This document shows positions 9,151 through 17,859 of a stretch of 64,000 nt of DNA, one piece after another. Position numbers and translations under genes: made by a program. The notes below the pieces were generated by a model. It saw nothing but the letters and a program-made list of their open reading frames with translations. It was not told the DNA's origin and did no database searches. The first letter of the stretch is position 1. The number at the start of each line of letters is the position of its first letter. The stretch lies in the NCBI GenBank assembly GCA_000223255.2, contig AFUT01000009.1, positions 62,001-126,000 of the forward strand. The letters are read 5' to 3'. Source of the stretch: Streptococcus infantis SK970. Its GTDB lineage: Bacteria; Bacillota; Bacilli; Lactobacillales; Streptococcaceae.

Positions 9151-9177
9151 AATCGAACCGAGAGGTTCGATTTTCTT
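9151..9177 (+). terminator. Terminator of asnA
   Basis: Perfect 9-bp stem AATCGAACC / GGTTCGATT with loop GAGA, followed by TTCTT. It starts 2 bases after the asnA stop. Confidence 0.85.
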
Positions 9178-9194
9178 ATTTCATCAGAATTTGG

Positions 9195-9200
9195 TATAAT
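9195..9200 (+). promoter_or_regulatory. -10 box of the rsmD-coaD-protease operon
   Basis: TATAAT 7 bases before the rsmD ATG, giving a very short leader. Confidence 0.45.
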
Positions 9201-9207
9201 ATACCTT

Positions 9208-9728
9208 ATGAAAATCGTATCAGGAATTTACGGAGGACGTCCTTTAAAGACCTTGGACGGCAAAACAACGAGGCCGACATCGGACAAGGTCCGAGGAGCT
9301 ATTTTCAATATGATTGGCCCTTACTTTGAAGGAGGACGTGTGCTAGATCTCTATGCTGGTAGTGGAGGTCTATCCATCGAGGCAGTTTCAAGAGGAATGT
9401 CGAGCGCTGTCCTAGTTGAGAAGGATCGCCGAGCACAGAATATTGTGGCAGAAAACATTCAGATGACCAAGGAAACCTTTAAATTTCAATTATTGAAAAT
9501 GGAATCCAGTCGTGCATTAGAACAGGTTGAGGGTGTCTTTGATCTTGTTTTTTAGATCCTCCCTATGCCAAGGAGCAAATCGTATCCGATATTGAAAAAA
9601 TGGCGGAGAGAAATCTTTTTTCAGAAGATGTCATGGTGGTCTGCGAGACCGATAAATCAGTAGAGCTTCCAGAAGAAATCGCCTGTTTAGGCATCTGGAA
9701 GGAAAAATATATGGGATTAGTAAGGTGA
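9208..9728 (+). CDS. rsmD: 16S rRNA (guanine966-N2)-methyltransferase RsmD (frameshift)
   Basis: The N-terminal part ([16 protein letters not shown], then SAM motif [19 protein letters not shown]) stops at 9555. Adding one T to the T6 run at 9548-9553 restores [14 protein letters not shown], i.e. the catalytic (N/D)PPY motif, and the frame continues to TGA 9728, giving about 173 residues. The enzyme methylates G966 of 16S rRNA. The first codons show the conserved [13 protein letters not shown] segment. coaD starts 6 bases later, the usual rsmD-coaD pairing. The break is probably a sequencing error. Confidence 0.9.
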
Positions 9729-9734
9729 CGGTTT

Positions 9735-10222
9735 ATGTCAGATAAAATTGGGCTATTCACAGGTTCGTTTGATCCAATGACAAATGGGCATATGGATCTT
9801 ATTGAGCGTGCAAGTAAAATCTTTGATAAATTGTATGTAGGGATTTTTTATAATCCGCACAAAAATGGATTTTTACCGATAGAAAGTCGGCTAGAGACGG
9901 TTGAAAAAGCGGTGGCACATCTGAATAATGTTCAAGTCATTGCTTCTCATGATGAATTAGTCGTTGATGTTGCTAGAAAACTGGGTGTCCATGTTCTTGT
10001 TCGTGGTTTGCGTAACGCTGCGGATCTTCAGTATGAAGCCAGTTTTGATTTTTACAACCATCAATTAGCAGGAGAGATTGAGACAGTCTATCTCCATAGT
10101 CGCCCAGAGCATGTATATATCAGCTCTTCAGCTGTGAGAGAACTATTGAAGTTTGAACAAGATATTAGCAAGTATGTACCAAATGTAGTCTTGGAGGAGT
10201 TAAAACATGAAGAAAAAACTAG
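9735..10222 (+). CDS. coaD: Phosphopantetheine adenylyltransferase CoaD (3-prime end lost by frameshift)
   Basis: Transfers AMP from ATP to 4-prime-phosphopantetheine, the fourth step of coenzyme A synthesis, and is essential. The nucleotidyltransferase motif [18 protein letters not shown] is at residues 5-22, [13 protein letters not shown] at about 88-100, and [10 protein letters not shown] near the end. As given, the frame runs on into the protease gene (9735-11243, 502 codons). Adding one A to the A6 run at 10213-10218 makes a TAG at 10220-10222 and yields exactly 162 residues, the family length. The fusion is therefore best read as an artefact. Confidence 0.9.
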
Positions 10223-11243
10223 ATGGCCCATATATTTAATCATCGGGCTCATTATCACTTTTATAGCTTTTACGGTGCCACTTCCTTATTACATTGAGGT
10301 GCCAGGGACTTCAGAAGATATTCGAAAGGTTTTACAGGTCAATAATCAACCTGACCAAGAAGAAGGTTCCTACCAGTTTGTGACGGTTGGAGTCAAGCAT
10401 GCCAGACTGGTGGACTTGGTTTATGCTTGGCTGACACCTTTTACGGATATTCGAAGTGCTAAAGAGATGACAGGTGGTTCTTCAGATGCAGAATTTATGC
10501 GGATCAACCAGTTTTACATGGAAACTTCGCAAAATATGGCCAAATATCAAGGTCTGAAAACTGCTGGTAAGGAGATAGAACTCAAATACCTGGGTGTCTA
10601 TGTTTTGACCGTGACAGATAACTCGACTTTCAAGGGTATCCTCAATATTGCCGACACAGTAACAGCTGTCAATGATAAGACTTTTGAGAGTTCCAAGGAA
10701 ATGGTCGACTATGTTAATTCTCAAACGCTAGGTGATAAGGTTAAGGTTACTTATCAAGAAGATGGGAAAGTCAAAACCGCTGAAGGAAAAATCATTACTC
10801 TGGAAAATGGGAAAAACGGTATTGGAATCGGTTTGATTGACCGCACAGAAGTGTCAAGTGATGTGCCAATCAAGTTTTCAACTGCTGGCATTGGTGGCCC
10901 GAGTGCTGGAATGATGTTTAGTTTATCCATTTATACGCAAATTGCAGATCCAACTCTTCGTAATGGACGCATCATCGCTGGTACAGGAAGTATCGACAGA
11001 GATGGAAATGTTGGTGATATTGGTGGAATTGACAAAAAAGTTGTTGCTGCTTCAAAAAAAGGAGCTACTGTATTCTTTGCTCCTAACAATCCAGTAACTG
11101 AAGAAGCTAAAAAGGCCAATCCTAATGCTAAAAGTAATTATGACACGGCTGTAGAAGCTGCTGAAATGATTAAAACAGACATGAAGATTGTTCCTGTAAA
11201 AACACTTCAGGATGCAATTGATTACTTGAAAAACAACCCATAA
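10207..11243 (+). CDS. SepM/YlbL-like PDZ and Lon-type membrane protease
   Basis: With one A restored at 10213-10218 an independent start appears at ATG 10207 ([15 protein letters not shown]), giving about 345 residues. It has an N-terminal membrane anchor, a conserved LPYYIEVPG segment, a PDZ domain around [21 protein letters not shown], and a C-terminal S16 (Lon) domain. The likely catalytic Ser is in [11 protein letters not shown] and the Lys in [16 protein letters not shown]. In S. mutans SepM trims the competence peptide; that role here is inferred. It overlaps coaD by 16 bases once both are repaired. Confidence 0.85.
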
Positions 11244-11288
11244 AATATAGTAAAAGTCCATAGACTAGCGTAGAAAAAGAGAAGATGG

Positions 11289-11294
11289 TATAAT
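11289..11294 (+). promoter_or_regulatory. -10 box upstream of the DUF1146 gene
   Basis: GGTATAATAGG: a perfect TATAAT 6 bases before ATG 11301. Confidence 0.4.
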
Positions 11295-11300
11295 AGGCAG

Positions 11301-11530
11301 ATGATTCAATTGTTTTTACCCTCAGTAGTCATATGTTTTTTGTCTACCTAGTTTTTCAACTCTTGAAAGATTTGGTCAAATGGGATCAAATTTTGAAGGT
11401 GACCAAGGACAATGCGAGGAAGGTACGACTTTTGGTAGTATTGTGTAGTATCGGTTTAGGGTATTTAATTAGTTCCTTTTTCCTAAATCTCTACCAACTT
11501 TGGCAAGAAGCCGTACGGACATTATTTTAG
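11301..11530 (+). CDS. DUF1146 (YwzB-like) small membrane protein (frameshift)
   Basis: ATG 11301 gives MIQLFLPSVVICF and then a stop. One T added to the T6 run at 11336-11341 joins it to FVYLVFQLLKDLVKWDQILK and runs to TAG 11530, about 76 residues, the size of B. subtilis YwzB. There are two membrane helices with a basic loop (KVTKDNARKVRLL) between them. Function unknown. It lies immediately upstream of the UDP-GlcNAc carboxyvinyltransferase gene, as in other Firmicutes. Confidence 0.75.
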
Positions 11531-11554
11531 ACTCGAAAGTAAAGGAAAATAGTT

Positions 11555-12841
11555 ATGGAAAAAATTGTAGTTCGAGGTGGCGATAATCGCCTAGTCGGAA
11601 GTGTCACCATTGAGGGTGCGAAAAATGCAGTTTTGCCACTACTTGCGGCGACGATTTTAGCAAGCGAAGGAAAAACAGTTTTAAAAAATGTTCCTATCTT
11701 GTCAGATGTCTTTACCATGAACCAGGTAGTTCGTGGATTAAATGCGAAAGTTAATTTTGATCAAGATGCACACATTGTTGAAGTGGATGCAACAGATGAT
11801 ATCACAGAAGAAGCTCCTTATAAGTATGTCAGCAAGATGCGTGCTTCTATTGTAGTCCTGGGTCCAATCCTAGCTAGAGTTGGTCACGCTAAAGTTTCGA
11901 TGCCAGGTGGATGTACAATCGGTAGTCGTCCGATTGACCTTCACCTTAAAGGTTTGGAAGCAATGGGGGCTAAGATCGCCCAAACAGCTGGTTATATCGA
12001 AGCTAAGGCAGAACGCTTACATGGTGCACATATCTACATGGACTTCCCTAGTGTTGGAGCTACTCAAAACTTGATGATGGCAGCAACTCTTGCTAACGGT
12101 GTAACTGTTATCGAAAATGCCGCGCGTGAACCCGAGATTGTAGACTTGGCAGTCCTGTTAAATAAAATGGGTGCAAAGGTCAAGGGAGCAGGAACAGAGA
12201 CCATTACTATTACGGGTGTCGAAAGACTGCACGGTGCGACCCACAATGTGGTTCAAGACCGTATCGAAGCTGGAACTTTTATGGTAGCGGCTGCCATGAC
12301 TGGTGGAGATGTCCTGATTCAAGATGCCATCTGGGAACACAACCGTCCCTTGTTGGCGAAATTACAGGAAATGGGTGTTGAAGTCATCGATGAAGATGAA
12401 GGTATCCGCATCCGTTCTCAACGAGACAAACTGAAAGCAGTTCATGTCAAGACCTTACCACATCCAGGGTTTCCTACGGACATGCAGGCTCAATTTACTG
12501 CTCTTATGACGGTTGCTCAAGGAGAATCAACTATGGTTGAGACAGTCTTTGAAAATCGTTTCCAACATCTAGAGGAAATGCGTCGCATGGGCTTGCATTC
12601 TGAGATTATCCGTGACACAGCTCGTATCGTCGGAGGTCAACCTCTCCAAGGGGCAGAAGTGCTGTCTACGGACCTTCGTGCCAGTGCAGCTTTGATATTG
12701 ACTGGTTTAGTGGCTGAAGGTGAGACTGTTGTTGGGAAACTTGTCCATTTAGATAGAGGTTATTATCGTTTCCATGAAAAATTAGCTCAGTTGGGAGCTA
12801 ATATTGAACGGGTAAGTGTGGAAGCTGATGAAGATGAATAA
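11555..12841 (+). CDS. murA: UDP-N-acetylglucosamine 1-carboxyvinyltransferase (MurA/MurZ paralog)
   Basis: 428 residues, EPSP-synthase-like fold. It adds enolpyruvate from PEP to UDP-GlcNAc, the first committed step of peptidoglycan synthesis. K23 and N24 ([13 protein letters not shown]) and the catalytic, fosfomycin-target Cys120 ([16 protein letters not shown]) are present; [16 protein letters not shown] closes the domain. Gram-positives with low GC carry two paralogs; the neighbours epuA and endA identify this as the one often called MurZ or MurA-2 in pneumococcus. It overlaps epuA by 8 bases. Confidence 0.95.
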   Translation: MEKIVVRGGDNRLVGSVTIEGAKNAVLPLLAATILASEGKTVLKNVPILSDVFTMNQVVRGLNAKVNFDQDAHIVEVDATDDITEEAPYKYVSKMRASIVVLGPILARVGHAKVSMPGGCTIGSRPIDLHLKGLEAMGAKIAQTAGYIEAKAERLHGAHIYMDFPSVGATQNLMMAATLANGVTVIENAAREPEIVDLAVLLNKMGAKVKGAGTETITITGVERLHGATHNVVQDRIEAGTFMVAAAMTGGDVLIQDAIWEHNRPLLAKLQEMGVEVIDEDEGIRIRSQRDKLKAVHVKTLPHPGFPTDMQAQFTALMTVAQGESTMVETVFENRFQHLEEMRRMGLHSEIIRDTARIVGGQPLQGAEVLSTDLRASAALILTGLVAEGETVVGKLVHLDRGYYRFHEKLAQLGANIERVSVEADEDE

Positions 12842-13022
12842 ACAAGTATCTTATGTGCTACGTCGATTTCTATTGGTCATTATTGTTTTGCTTCTAGGGG
12901 TCTTGGCGCTTGGAATTGGCTTGATGATTGGCTACGGTATCTTAGGCAAAGGTCAAGACCCATGGGCAATTTTAGCACCAGAAAAGTGGCATGAGTTAAT
13001 TGCGAAATTTACAGGAAAATAG
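12834..13022 (+). CDS. epuA: EpuA-family membrane protein (DUF annotated as RNA polymerase subunit beta-like)
   Basis: 62 residues from ATG 12834 ([11 protein letters not shown]). One strong transmembrane helix ([20 protein letters not shown]) follows a basic N-terminus, then [27 protein letters not shown] outside or at the membrane. The EpuA family is known from the epuA-endA operon in pneumococcus; its function is not established. ATG 12828 in the same frame is possible, but GGAAG is better spaced for 12834. A strong terminator begins at the stop codon, between this gene and endA. Confidence 0.85.
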   Translation: MNKQVSYVLRRFLLVIIVLLLGVLALGIGLMIGYGILGKGQDPWAILAPEKWHELIAKFTGK

Positions 13023-13043
13023 GCTGGGGGACCAGCCTTTTTC
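13022..13043 (+). terminator. Terminator/attenuator between epuA and endA
   Basis: Perfect 6-bp GC-rich stem GGCTGG / CCAGCC with loop GGGA, followed by TTTTT. It separates epuA from endA, which has no obvious promoter of its own, so endA may depend on read-through. Confidence 0.8.
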
Positions 13044-13067
13044 TAAGAACAAAACTAAGGAGAAAAG

Positions 13068-13894
13068 ATGAATAAAAAACAAGGCAGGCTCTAATTGGCC
13101 TCTTGCTCTTTTTGCTCTTGTCAGCAGGAAGCTACTATATTAAACAAATGCAGTCTTCCAACACTGCACCACAAACACAAGCAAAACAAAAATCACAGTC
13201 GACTGATACTCCAAGTCAAGAACTGGCTGAAAGTGTACTGACCGATTCAGTTAAAAAACAAATTAAGGGTACTCTAGAGTGGAATGGCGCAGGAGCCTTT
13301 ATCGTAAATGGGAACAAAACGAACTTAGACGCAAAGGTTTCAAGTAAACCCTATGCCGATAATAAGACAAAAACTGTAGGTGGAGAGACGGTTCCAACTG
13401 TCGCTAATGCTCTCATGTCAAAAGCGACAAGACAGTATAAGGATCGCGAAGAGACGGGTAATGGTTCGACCTCTTGGACCCCAGCAGGATGGCATCAGGT
13501 CAAAAACCTAAAAGGAAGTTATAATCACGCTGTAGATAGGGGACATTTATTAGGCTATGCCTTAATTGGTGGTCTAGATGGTTTTGATGCATCTACTAGT
13601 AATCCCAAAAATATCGCTGTACAAACAGCTTGGGCCAACCAAGCACGCGCAGAAGATTCCACGGGACAAAACTACTATGAAAGTTTAGTTCGAAAAGCCT
13701 TGGATCAAAATAAGCGGGTGCGGTACCGTGTTACATTGCTTTACGCTACAGAAGAAGATTTGGTTCCTTCTGCATCTCAGATTGAAGCCAAATCATCTGA
13801 TGGTGAATTGGAGTTTAACGTCGTAGTTCCTAACGTTCAAAAGGGAATTCAGTTAGATTACCGAACAGGAAAAGTAACTGTTACAAAGAACTAA
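13068..13894 (+). CDS. endA: Membrane-anchored DNA-entry nuclease EndA (frameshift at codon 5)
   Basis: ATG 13068 has RBS AAGGAG. As given it reads MNKKQGRL and stops; adding one A to the A6 run at 13074-13079 gives [18 protein letters not shown], a membrane anchor, and 275 residues in total. The beta-beta-alpha metal finger has the DRGH motif with catalytic H160 ([15 protein letters not shown]), and Asn residues in [12 protein letters not shown]. EndA degrades one strand of transforming DNA during uptake and attacks extracellular-trap DNA. The break would remove the anchor only and is likely a sequencing error. Confidence 0.93.
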
Positions 13895-13975
13895 TAGATA
13901 GTTGGTCCCTTATTGTTTCGATAGGGGATTTACTATAGAAATCGAAAATTAATGTGTAGAAGTTGAAAAATATGG

Positions 13976-13981
13976 TATAAT
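13976..13981 (+). promoter_or_regulatory. -10 box of the CNNM-type transporter gene
   Basis: ATGGTATAAT: extended -10 TATAAT 31 bases upstream of the ATG at 14013. Confidence 0.5.
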
Positions 13982-14012
13982 AGTCTCAATTATACTTTTT
14001 AGGAGAAGGAAA

Positions 14013-15344
14013 ATGGAAGACCCGAGCAGTCAGGATTTGTTACTGCAGTTTGTATTATTAGTTGTTTTGACCTTTTTAAATGCTTTTTTCTCTGCGACAG
14101 AGATGGCTATGGTTTCCCTTAGTCGTTCACGTGTTGAACAAAAGGCAGAAGAAGGTGATAAACGTTATATCCGTTTGCTAAAGGTACTTGAAAACCCCAA
14201 TCATTTTTTATCAACCATTCAAGTTGGGATTACTTTAATTACGATCTTGTCAGGGGCTAAACTAGCAGACTCTCTTGGACAATTGATAGCCTCATGGATG
14301 GGAAATAGCGAAACTGCGCATGCAATCGCAAGCTTCCTGTCACTTGCTTTTTTGACCTATATCTCTATCGTTTTTGGTGAACTTTATCCTAAACGCATTG
14401 CTCTAAATCTTAAGGATGCCTTGGCAATCCGAACAGTACCATTTATTATTGCTCTCGGTAAGATTGTGAGTCCCTTTGTTTGGATGTTGTCAGCATCAAC
14501 CAATCTTTTAAGCCGTTTGACGCCGATGACATTTGACGATGCGGACGAAAAAATGACTCGTGATGAGATTGAGTATATGCTCACCAATAGTGAAGAAACC
14601 TTGGATGCTGATGAAATTGAAATGTTACAGGGTATTTTCTCTTTAGACGAACTTATGGCACGTGAAGTCATGGTTCCTCGAACAGATGCCTTTATGGTAG
14701 ATATCCAAGATGACACTCAGACCATTATCGAAAGTATCTTAAAACAAAACTTTTCTCGAATTCCTGTCTATGATGATGACAAGGATAACGTGATTGGTTT
14801 GATTCACACCAAGAGTCTGCTAAAAGCTGGGTTTACCGATGGTTTTGACAATATCGTATTGAGAAAGATATTACAGGAACCTCTCTTTGTACCAGAAACT
14901 ATTTTTGTGGATGCTTTATTAAAAGAATTGAGAAATTCACAAAGACAAATGGCTATTCTTCTCGATGAATATGGAGGAATGGCAGGGTTAGTTACTCTTG
15001 AGGACTTGCTCGAAGAGATCGTCGGCGAAATTGATGATGAAACTGACCGTGCTGAGGTCTATGTTCATACTATCGGCGAGGACACTCATATTGTCCAAGG
15101 GACCATGAATTTGAACGATTTCAATGATTATTTTGATGTCGAGCTTGAAAGTGATGATGTAGATACCATTGCTGGTTATTATTTGACAGGTGTGGGAACT
15201 ATTCCAACATCAGAAAAACTCAGTTATGAGTTAGATAGTGGTAACAAGCATATCATCTTGACAAATGACAAGGTAAAAAATGGTCGTGTCACCAAGCTTA
15301 AGGTTCAAATTCAAGAGCTTGAATCAGAAGAAGAAACAGAATAA
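14013..15344 (+). CDS. CNNM/HlyC-CorC-family transport protein (hemolysin family)
   Basis: 443 residues. Residues 1-190 form the DUF21/CNNM membrane domain (LLVVLTFLNAFFSATEMAMVSLSRSRVEQKAEEG, VFGELYPKRIAL). Two CBS domains follow at about 205-335 (REVMVPRTDAFMV, FSRIPVYDDDKDNVIGLI, MAILLDEYGGMAGLVTLEDLLEEIVGEI), then a CorC/HlyC domain. Relatives export magnesium or sense it through nucleotide-bound CBS domains; the old name haemolysin is misleading. Own promoter and a strong terminator mark a single-gene unit. Confidence 0.9.
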   Translation: MEDPSSQDLLLQFVLLVVLTFLNAFFSATEMAMVSLSRSRVEQKAEEGDKRYIRLLKVLENPNHFLSTIQVGITLITILSGAKLADSLGQLIASWMGNSETAHAIASFLSLAFLTYISIVFGELYPKRIALNLKDALAIRTVPFIIALGKIVSPFVWMLSASTNLLSRLTPMTFDDADEKMTRDEIEYMLTNSEETLDADEIEMLQGIFSLDELMAREVMVPRTDAFMVDIQDDTQTIIESILKQNFSRIPVYDDDKDNVIGLIHTKSLLKAGFTDGFDNIVLRKILQEPLFVPETIFVDALLKELRNSQRQMAILLDEYGGMAGLVTLEDLLEEIVGEIDDETDRAEVYVHTIGEDTHIVQGTMNLNDFNDYFDVELESDDVDTIAGYYLTGVGTIPTSEKLSYELDSGNKHIILTNDKVKNGRVTKLKVQIQELESEEETE

Positions 15345-15346
15345 AA

Positions 15347-15383
15347 CAAAAGCTTTATCAGAGAAAACTGATAAAGCTTTTTT
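15347..15383 (+). terminator. Terminator of the CNNM-type gene
   Basis: Perfect 13-bp stem AAAGCTTTATCAG / CTGATAAAGCTTT with loop AGAAAA, followed by TTT, 4 bases after the stop. Confidence 0.9.
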
Positions 15384-15409
15384 GAGCGGTCTTTTTTGTT
15401 TACCCTGAA

Positions 15410-15432
15410 AGCTTGGATTTTAAATCCAAGCT
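15410..15432. repeat. Perfect 11-bp inverted repeat
   Basis: AGCTTGGATTT - T - AAATCCAAGCT, symmetric around 15421. On the minus strand it overlaps the end of the integrase-like peptide described next. No T tract is attached on the plus strand. Confidence 0.7.
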
Positions 15433-15480
15433 CTAAAAAATACCCTCGCCCCAAACTCGCCCCAAAATATTTTTAAAGTT
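15423..15480 (-). pseudogene. Possible integrase C-terminal scar with 11-bp tandem repeat
   Basis: The minus strand can be read as ITLKIFWGEFGARVFFRAWI then a stop, a peptide style I associate with C-terminal ends of streptococcal tyrosine integrases, though I cannot confirm it. Its centre is a perfect tandem repeat, CTCGCCCCAAA twice (plus strand 15445-15466). It lies 90 bp from the 3-prime end of tRNA-Cys, a typical integration site. Nothing else of an element remains. Confidence 0.3.
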
Positions 15481-15502
15481 ATCCTTTTTTATCCTAAAGA
15501 AA

Positions 15503-15536
15503 AATAAAAAAGCCCGTAAAATCGGACTTTCTTTTC
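15503..15536. terminator. Bidirectional terminator next to tRNA-Cys
   Basis: Stem AAGCCCG / CGGACTT (one G-U) with loop TAAAAT, flanked by a run of A upstream and TCTTTT downstream, so it can work for the minus-strand tRNA and for the plus strand. Confidence 0.7.
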
Positions 15537-15565
15537 GGATAAATTTCTATAAAAAAGTATAAAAA

Positions 15566-15636
15566 AGGCGGTAGACGGATTTGAACCGACGATCAAGCTT
15601 TTGCAGAGCCGTGCCTTACCACTTGGCTATACCGCC
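15566..15636 (-). tRNA. tRNA-Cys (anticodon GCA)
   Basis: On the minus strand the acceptor arms GGCGGTA / TACCGCC pair perfectly. The D arm is GCC-AAGTGGTAA-GGC, the anticodon loop CTGCAAA carries GCA, and the T loop is TTCAAAT. Length 71 with discriminator T; CCA is not encoded. The 27-43 and 50-64 positions look mismatched, which is tolerable. A terminator follows at 15503-15536. Confidence 0.95.
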
Positions 15637-15748
15637 TTGACTTTTATTATTATACCTTGAAAATTGTTTCTCGTCAATAGTTTTCTTTTCTGAAAACATA
15701 AGATTCAAATGTTTAAAAAAACATGCGACAAAATATTCTGAAAATTCG

Positions 15749-15777
15749 TTTACTTTTTGAAAAAACTGTGGTATAAT
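15749..15777 (+). promoter_or_regulatory. Promoter of the ami operon
   Basis: -35 TTTACT (15749-15754), 17-bp spacer, extended -10 TGGTATAAT (15769-15777), 39 bases upstream of the amiA ATG. Confidence 0.7.
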
Positions 15778-15815
15778 CTTCAATATCCACAATTTAAAAC
15801 AAGGAGTTTATAAAT

Positions 15816-17794
15816 ATGAAAAAAATCGGATTTTTGCGGTAGCAGGGGTTGCCCTACTTGCAACAGGCGTTCTCACAGCTTGCGGTTCTTCAAAATCATC
15901 AAATGCTGAAGCACCAAAGGCTTATGGCTATACTTATACTGCTGACCCAGAAACATTGGACTACCTAATTTCTGGTAAACAAAGTACAAAAGTTGCTACT
16001 TCAAATGGTATCGATGGTCTCTTTACAAATGACCAATATGGAAATCTAACTCCTGCAGTCGCTGAAGACTGGTCAGTGTCTCAAGATGGATTGACATATA
16101 CATACAAGATTCGTAAAGGTGTAAAATGGTTCACATCTGATGGTGAAGAATATGCAGAAGTAACTGCAAATGACTTTGTTACAGGTTTGAAACACGCAGC
16201 CGACAATAAATCAGCTGCTCTTTACCTAGCACAAAATTCTGTAAAGGGATTGGCTGACTATTTATCAGGGACTAATACAGACTTTTCTGCAGTAGGTATT
16301 AAAGCTGTTGATGATTACACTCTTCAATATACATTGAACCAACCTGAACCATACTGGAACTCTAAATTATCTTATGGAATCTTCTGGCCTTTGAATGCAG
16401 AGTTTGAAAAATCAAAAGGTAAAGACTTTGGTAAGGCAACAGATCCAACATCATTGCTTTACAATGGTCCATTCTTGCTTAAGGGATTGACAGCTAAGTC
16501 TTCTATCGAATTTGCAAAGAATGATCAGTATTGGGATAAAGACAATGTTCACATCGATACTGTAACACTTTCTTACTATGATGGTTCAGACCAAGAGTCA
16601 CTTGAGCGTAACTTTACAAATGGTGCATATAGTTATGCACGTCTCTTCCCTACTAGCTCAAACTACTCTAAAGTAGCAGAAACATACAAAGACAACATTT
16701 ACTATACCCCACAGGGAGCTGGTATTGCTGGTTTAGGTGTTAACATTGACCGTCAAAGTTATAAATATACATCAAAAACAACTGATGAAGAAAAGACTTC
16801 TACTAAGAAAGCTCTTCTTAACAAAGACTTCCGTCAAGCTTTGAACTTTGCTTTTGACCGTTCTTCTTATTCAGCTCAGCTAAATGGTAAAGATGGAGCA
16901 GCACTTGCTGTTCGTAACCTCTTTGTCAAACCTGACTTTGTTTCTGCTGGAGATAAGACATTTGGTGACTTGGTTACTGAGAAGGTTGTTTCTTATGGTG
17001 ATGAATGGAAAGACGTAAACTTTGCGGATGCTCAAGATGGTCTATACAATGCTGATAAAGCTAAAGCAGAACTAGCTAAAGCTAAAAAAGCACTTGAAGC
17101 AGATGGTGTAAAATTCCCAATCCACTTGGATATTCCAGTTGACCAAACATCTAAAAACTATATCGCTCGTATCCAATCATTTAAACAATCTGTTGAGACG
17201 GCTTTGGGTACAGATAATGTAGTTATCGATATTCAACAAATCACTACAGATGAATTACAAAATGCTACATACTACGCAGCTAGTGCGGCAGCAGAAGATT
17301 GGGACCTTTCAGGTGCTGTTGGATGGAATCCAGACTATGATGATCCATCAACATACCTTGACATCTTGAAAACAACTAATAGTGAAACAACTAAGTCCTA
17401 CATGGGCTATGATAATCCATCAAACCCAGCGGTTGCTCAAGTTGGTTTGAATGATTATGACAAATTAGTTGATGATGCAGCTAGTGAAACAACCGATCTT
17501 AATAAACGTTATGAGAAATATGCAGCAGCTCAAGCTTGGTTGACAGATAGCTCACTCTTCCTTCCAGCTATGTCTTCTTCAGGAGCAGCACCAATCATTT
17601 CTCGCGTAGTACCATTCTCAGCATCTTATACTCAATCTGGTGATAAAGGTTCAGATGTTTACTTCAAATATCTTAAATTGCAAGCGAACACTGTAACTGC
17701 TAAAGAGTACAAAGAAGCTCGTGAAAAATGGCTCAAAGAAAAAGCTGAATCAAACGAGAAAGCTCAAAAAGAATTAGCGAGCCACGTGAAATAA
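15816..17794 (+). CDS. amiA: Oligopeptide-binding lipoprotein AmiA (frameshift in signal peptide)
   Basis: ATG 15816 has RBS AAGGAG. Adding one A to the A7 run at 15819-15825 gives MKKNRIFAVAGVALLATG followed by lipobox VLTACG, and a protein of exactly 659 residues, the known AmiA length. Extracytoplasmic solute-binding family 5: AYGYTYTADPETLDYLISGK, NLTPAVAEDWSVSQDGLTYTYKIRKG, LNKDFRQALNFAFDRSSY. It captures oligopeptides for AmiCDEF; imported peptides feed nutrition and affect competence. A hairpin separates it from amiC, consistent with more AmiA than permease being made. Confidence 0.95.
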
Positions 17795-17806
17795 ATAATG
17801 CTCATC

Positions 17807-17840
17807 AGAACTTTCTCTCCAAAAGGAGAAGGTTCTTTTG
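17807..17840 (+). terminator. Attenuator hairpin between amiA and amiC
   Basis: Stem AGAACTTTCTCTCC / GGAGAAGGTTCT (one mismatch or bulge) with loop AAAA, then TTTTGGG. It lies 12 bases after the amiA stop within the operon and probably lets only part of transcription through. Confidence 0.65.
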
Positions 17841-17859
17841 GGATTTTAAAGGAAATAAT

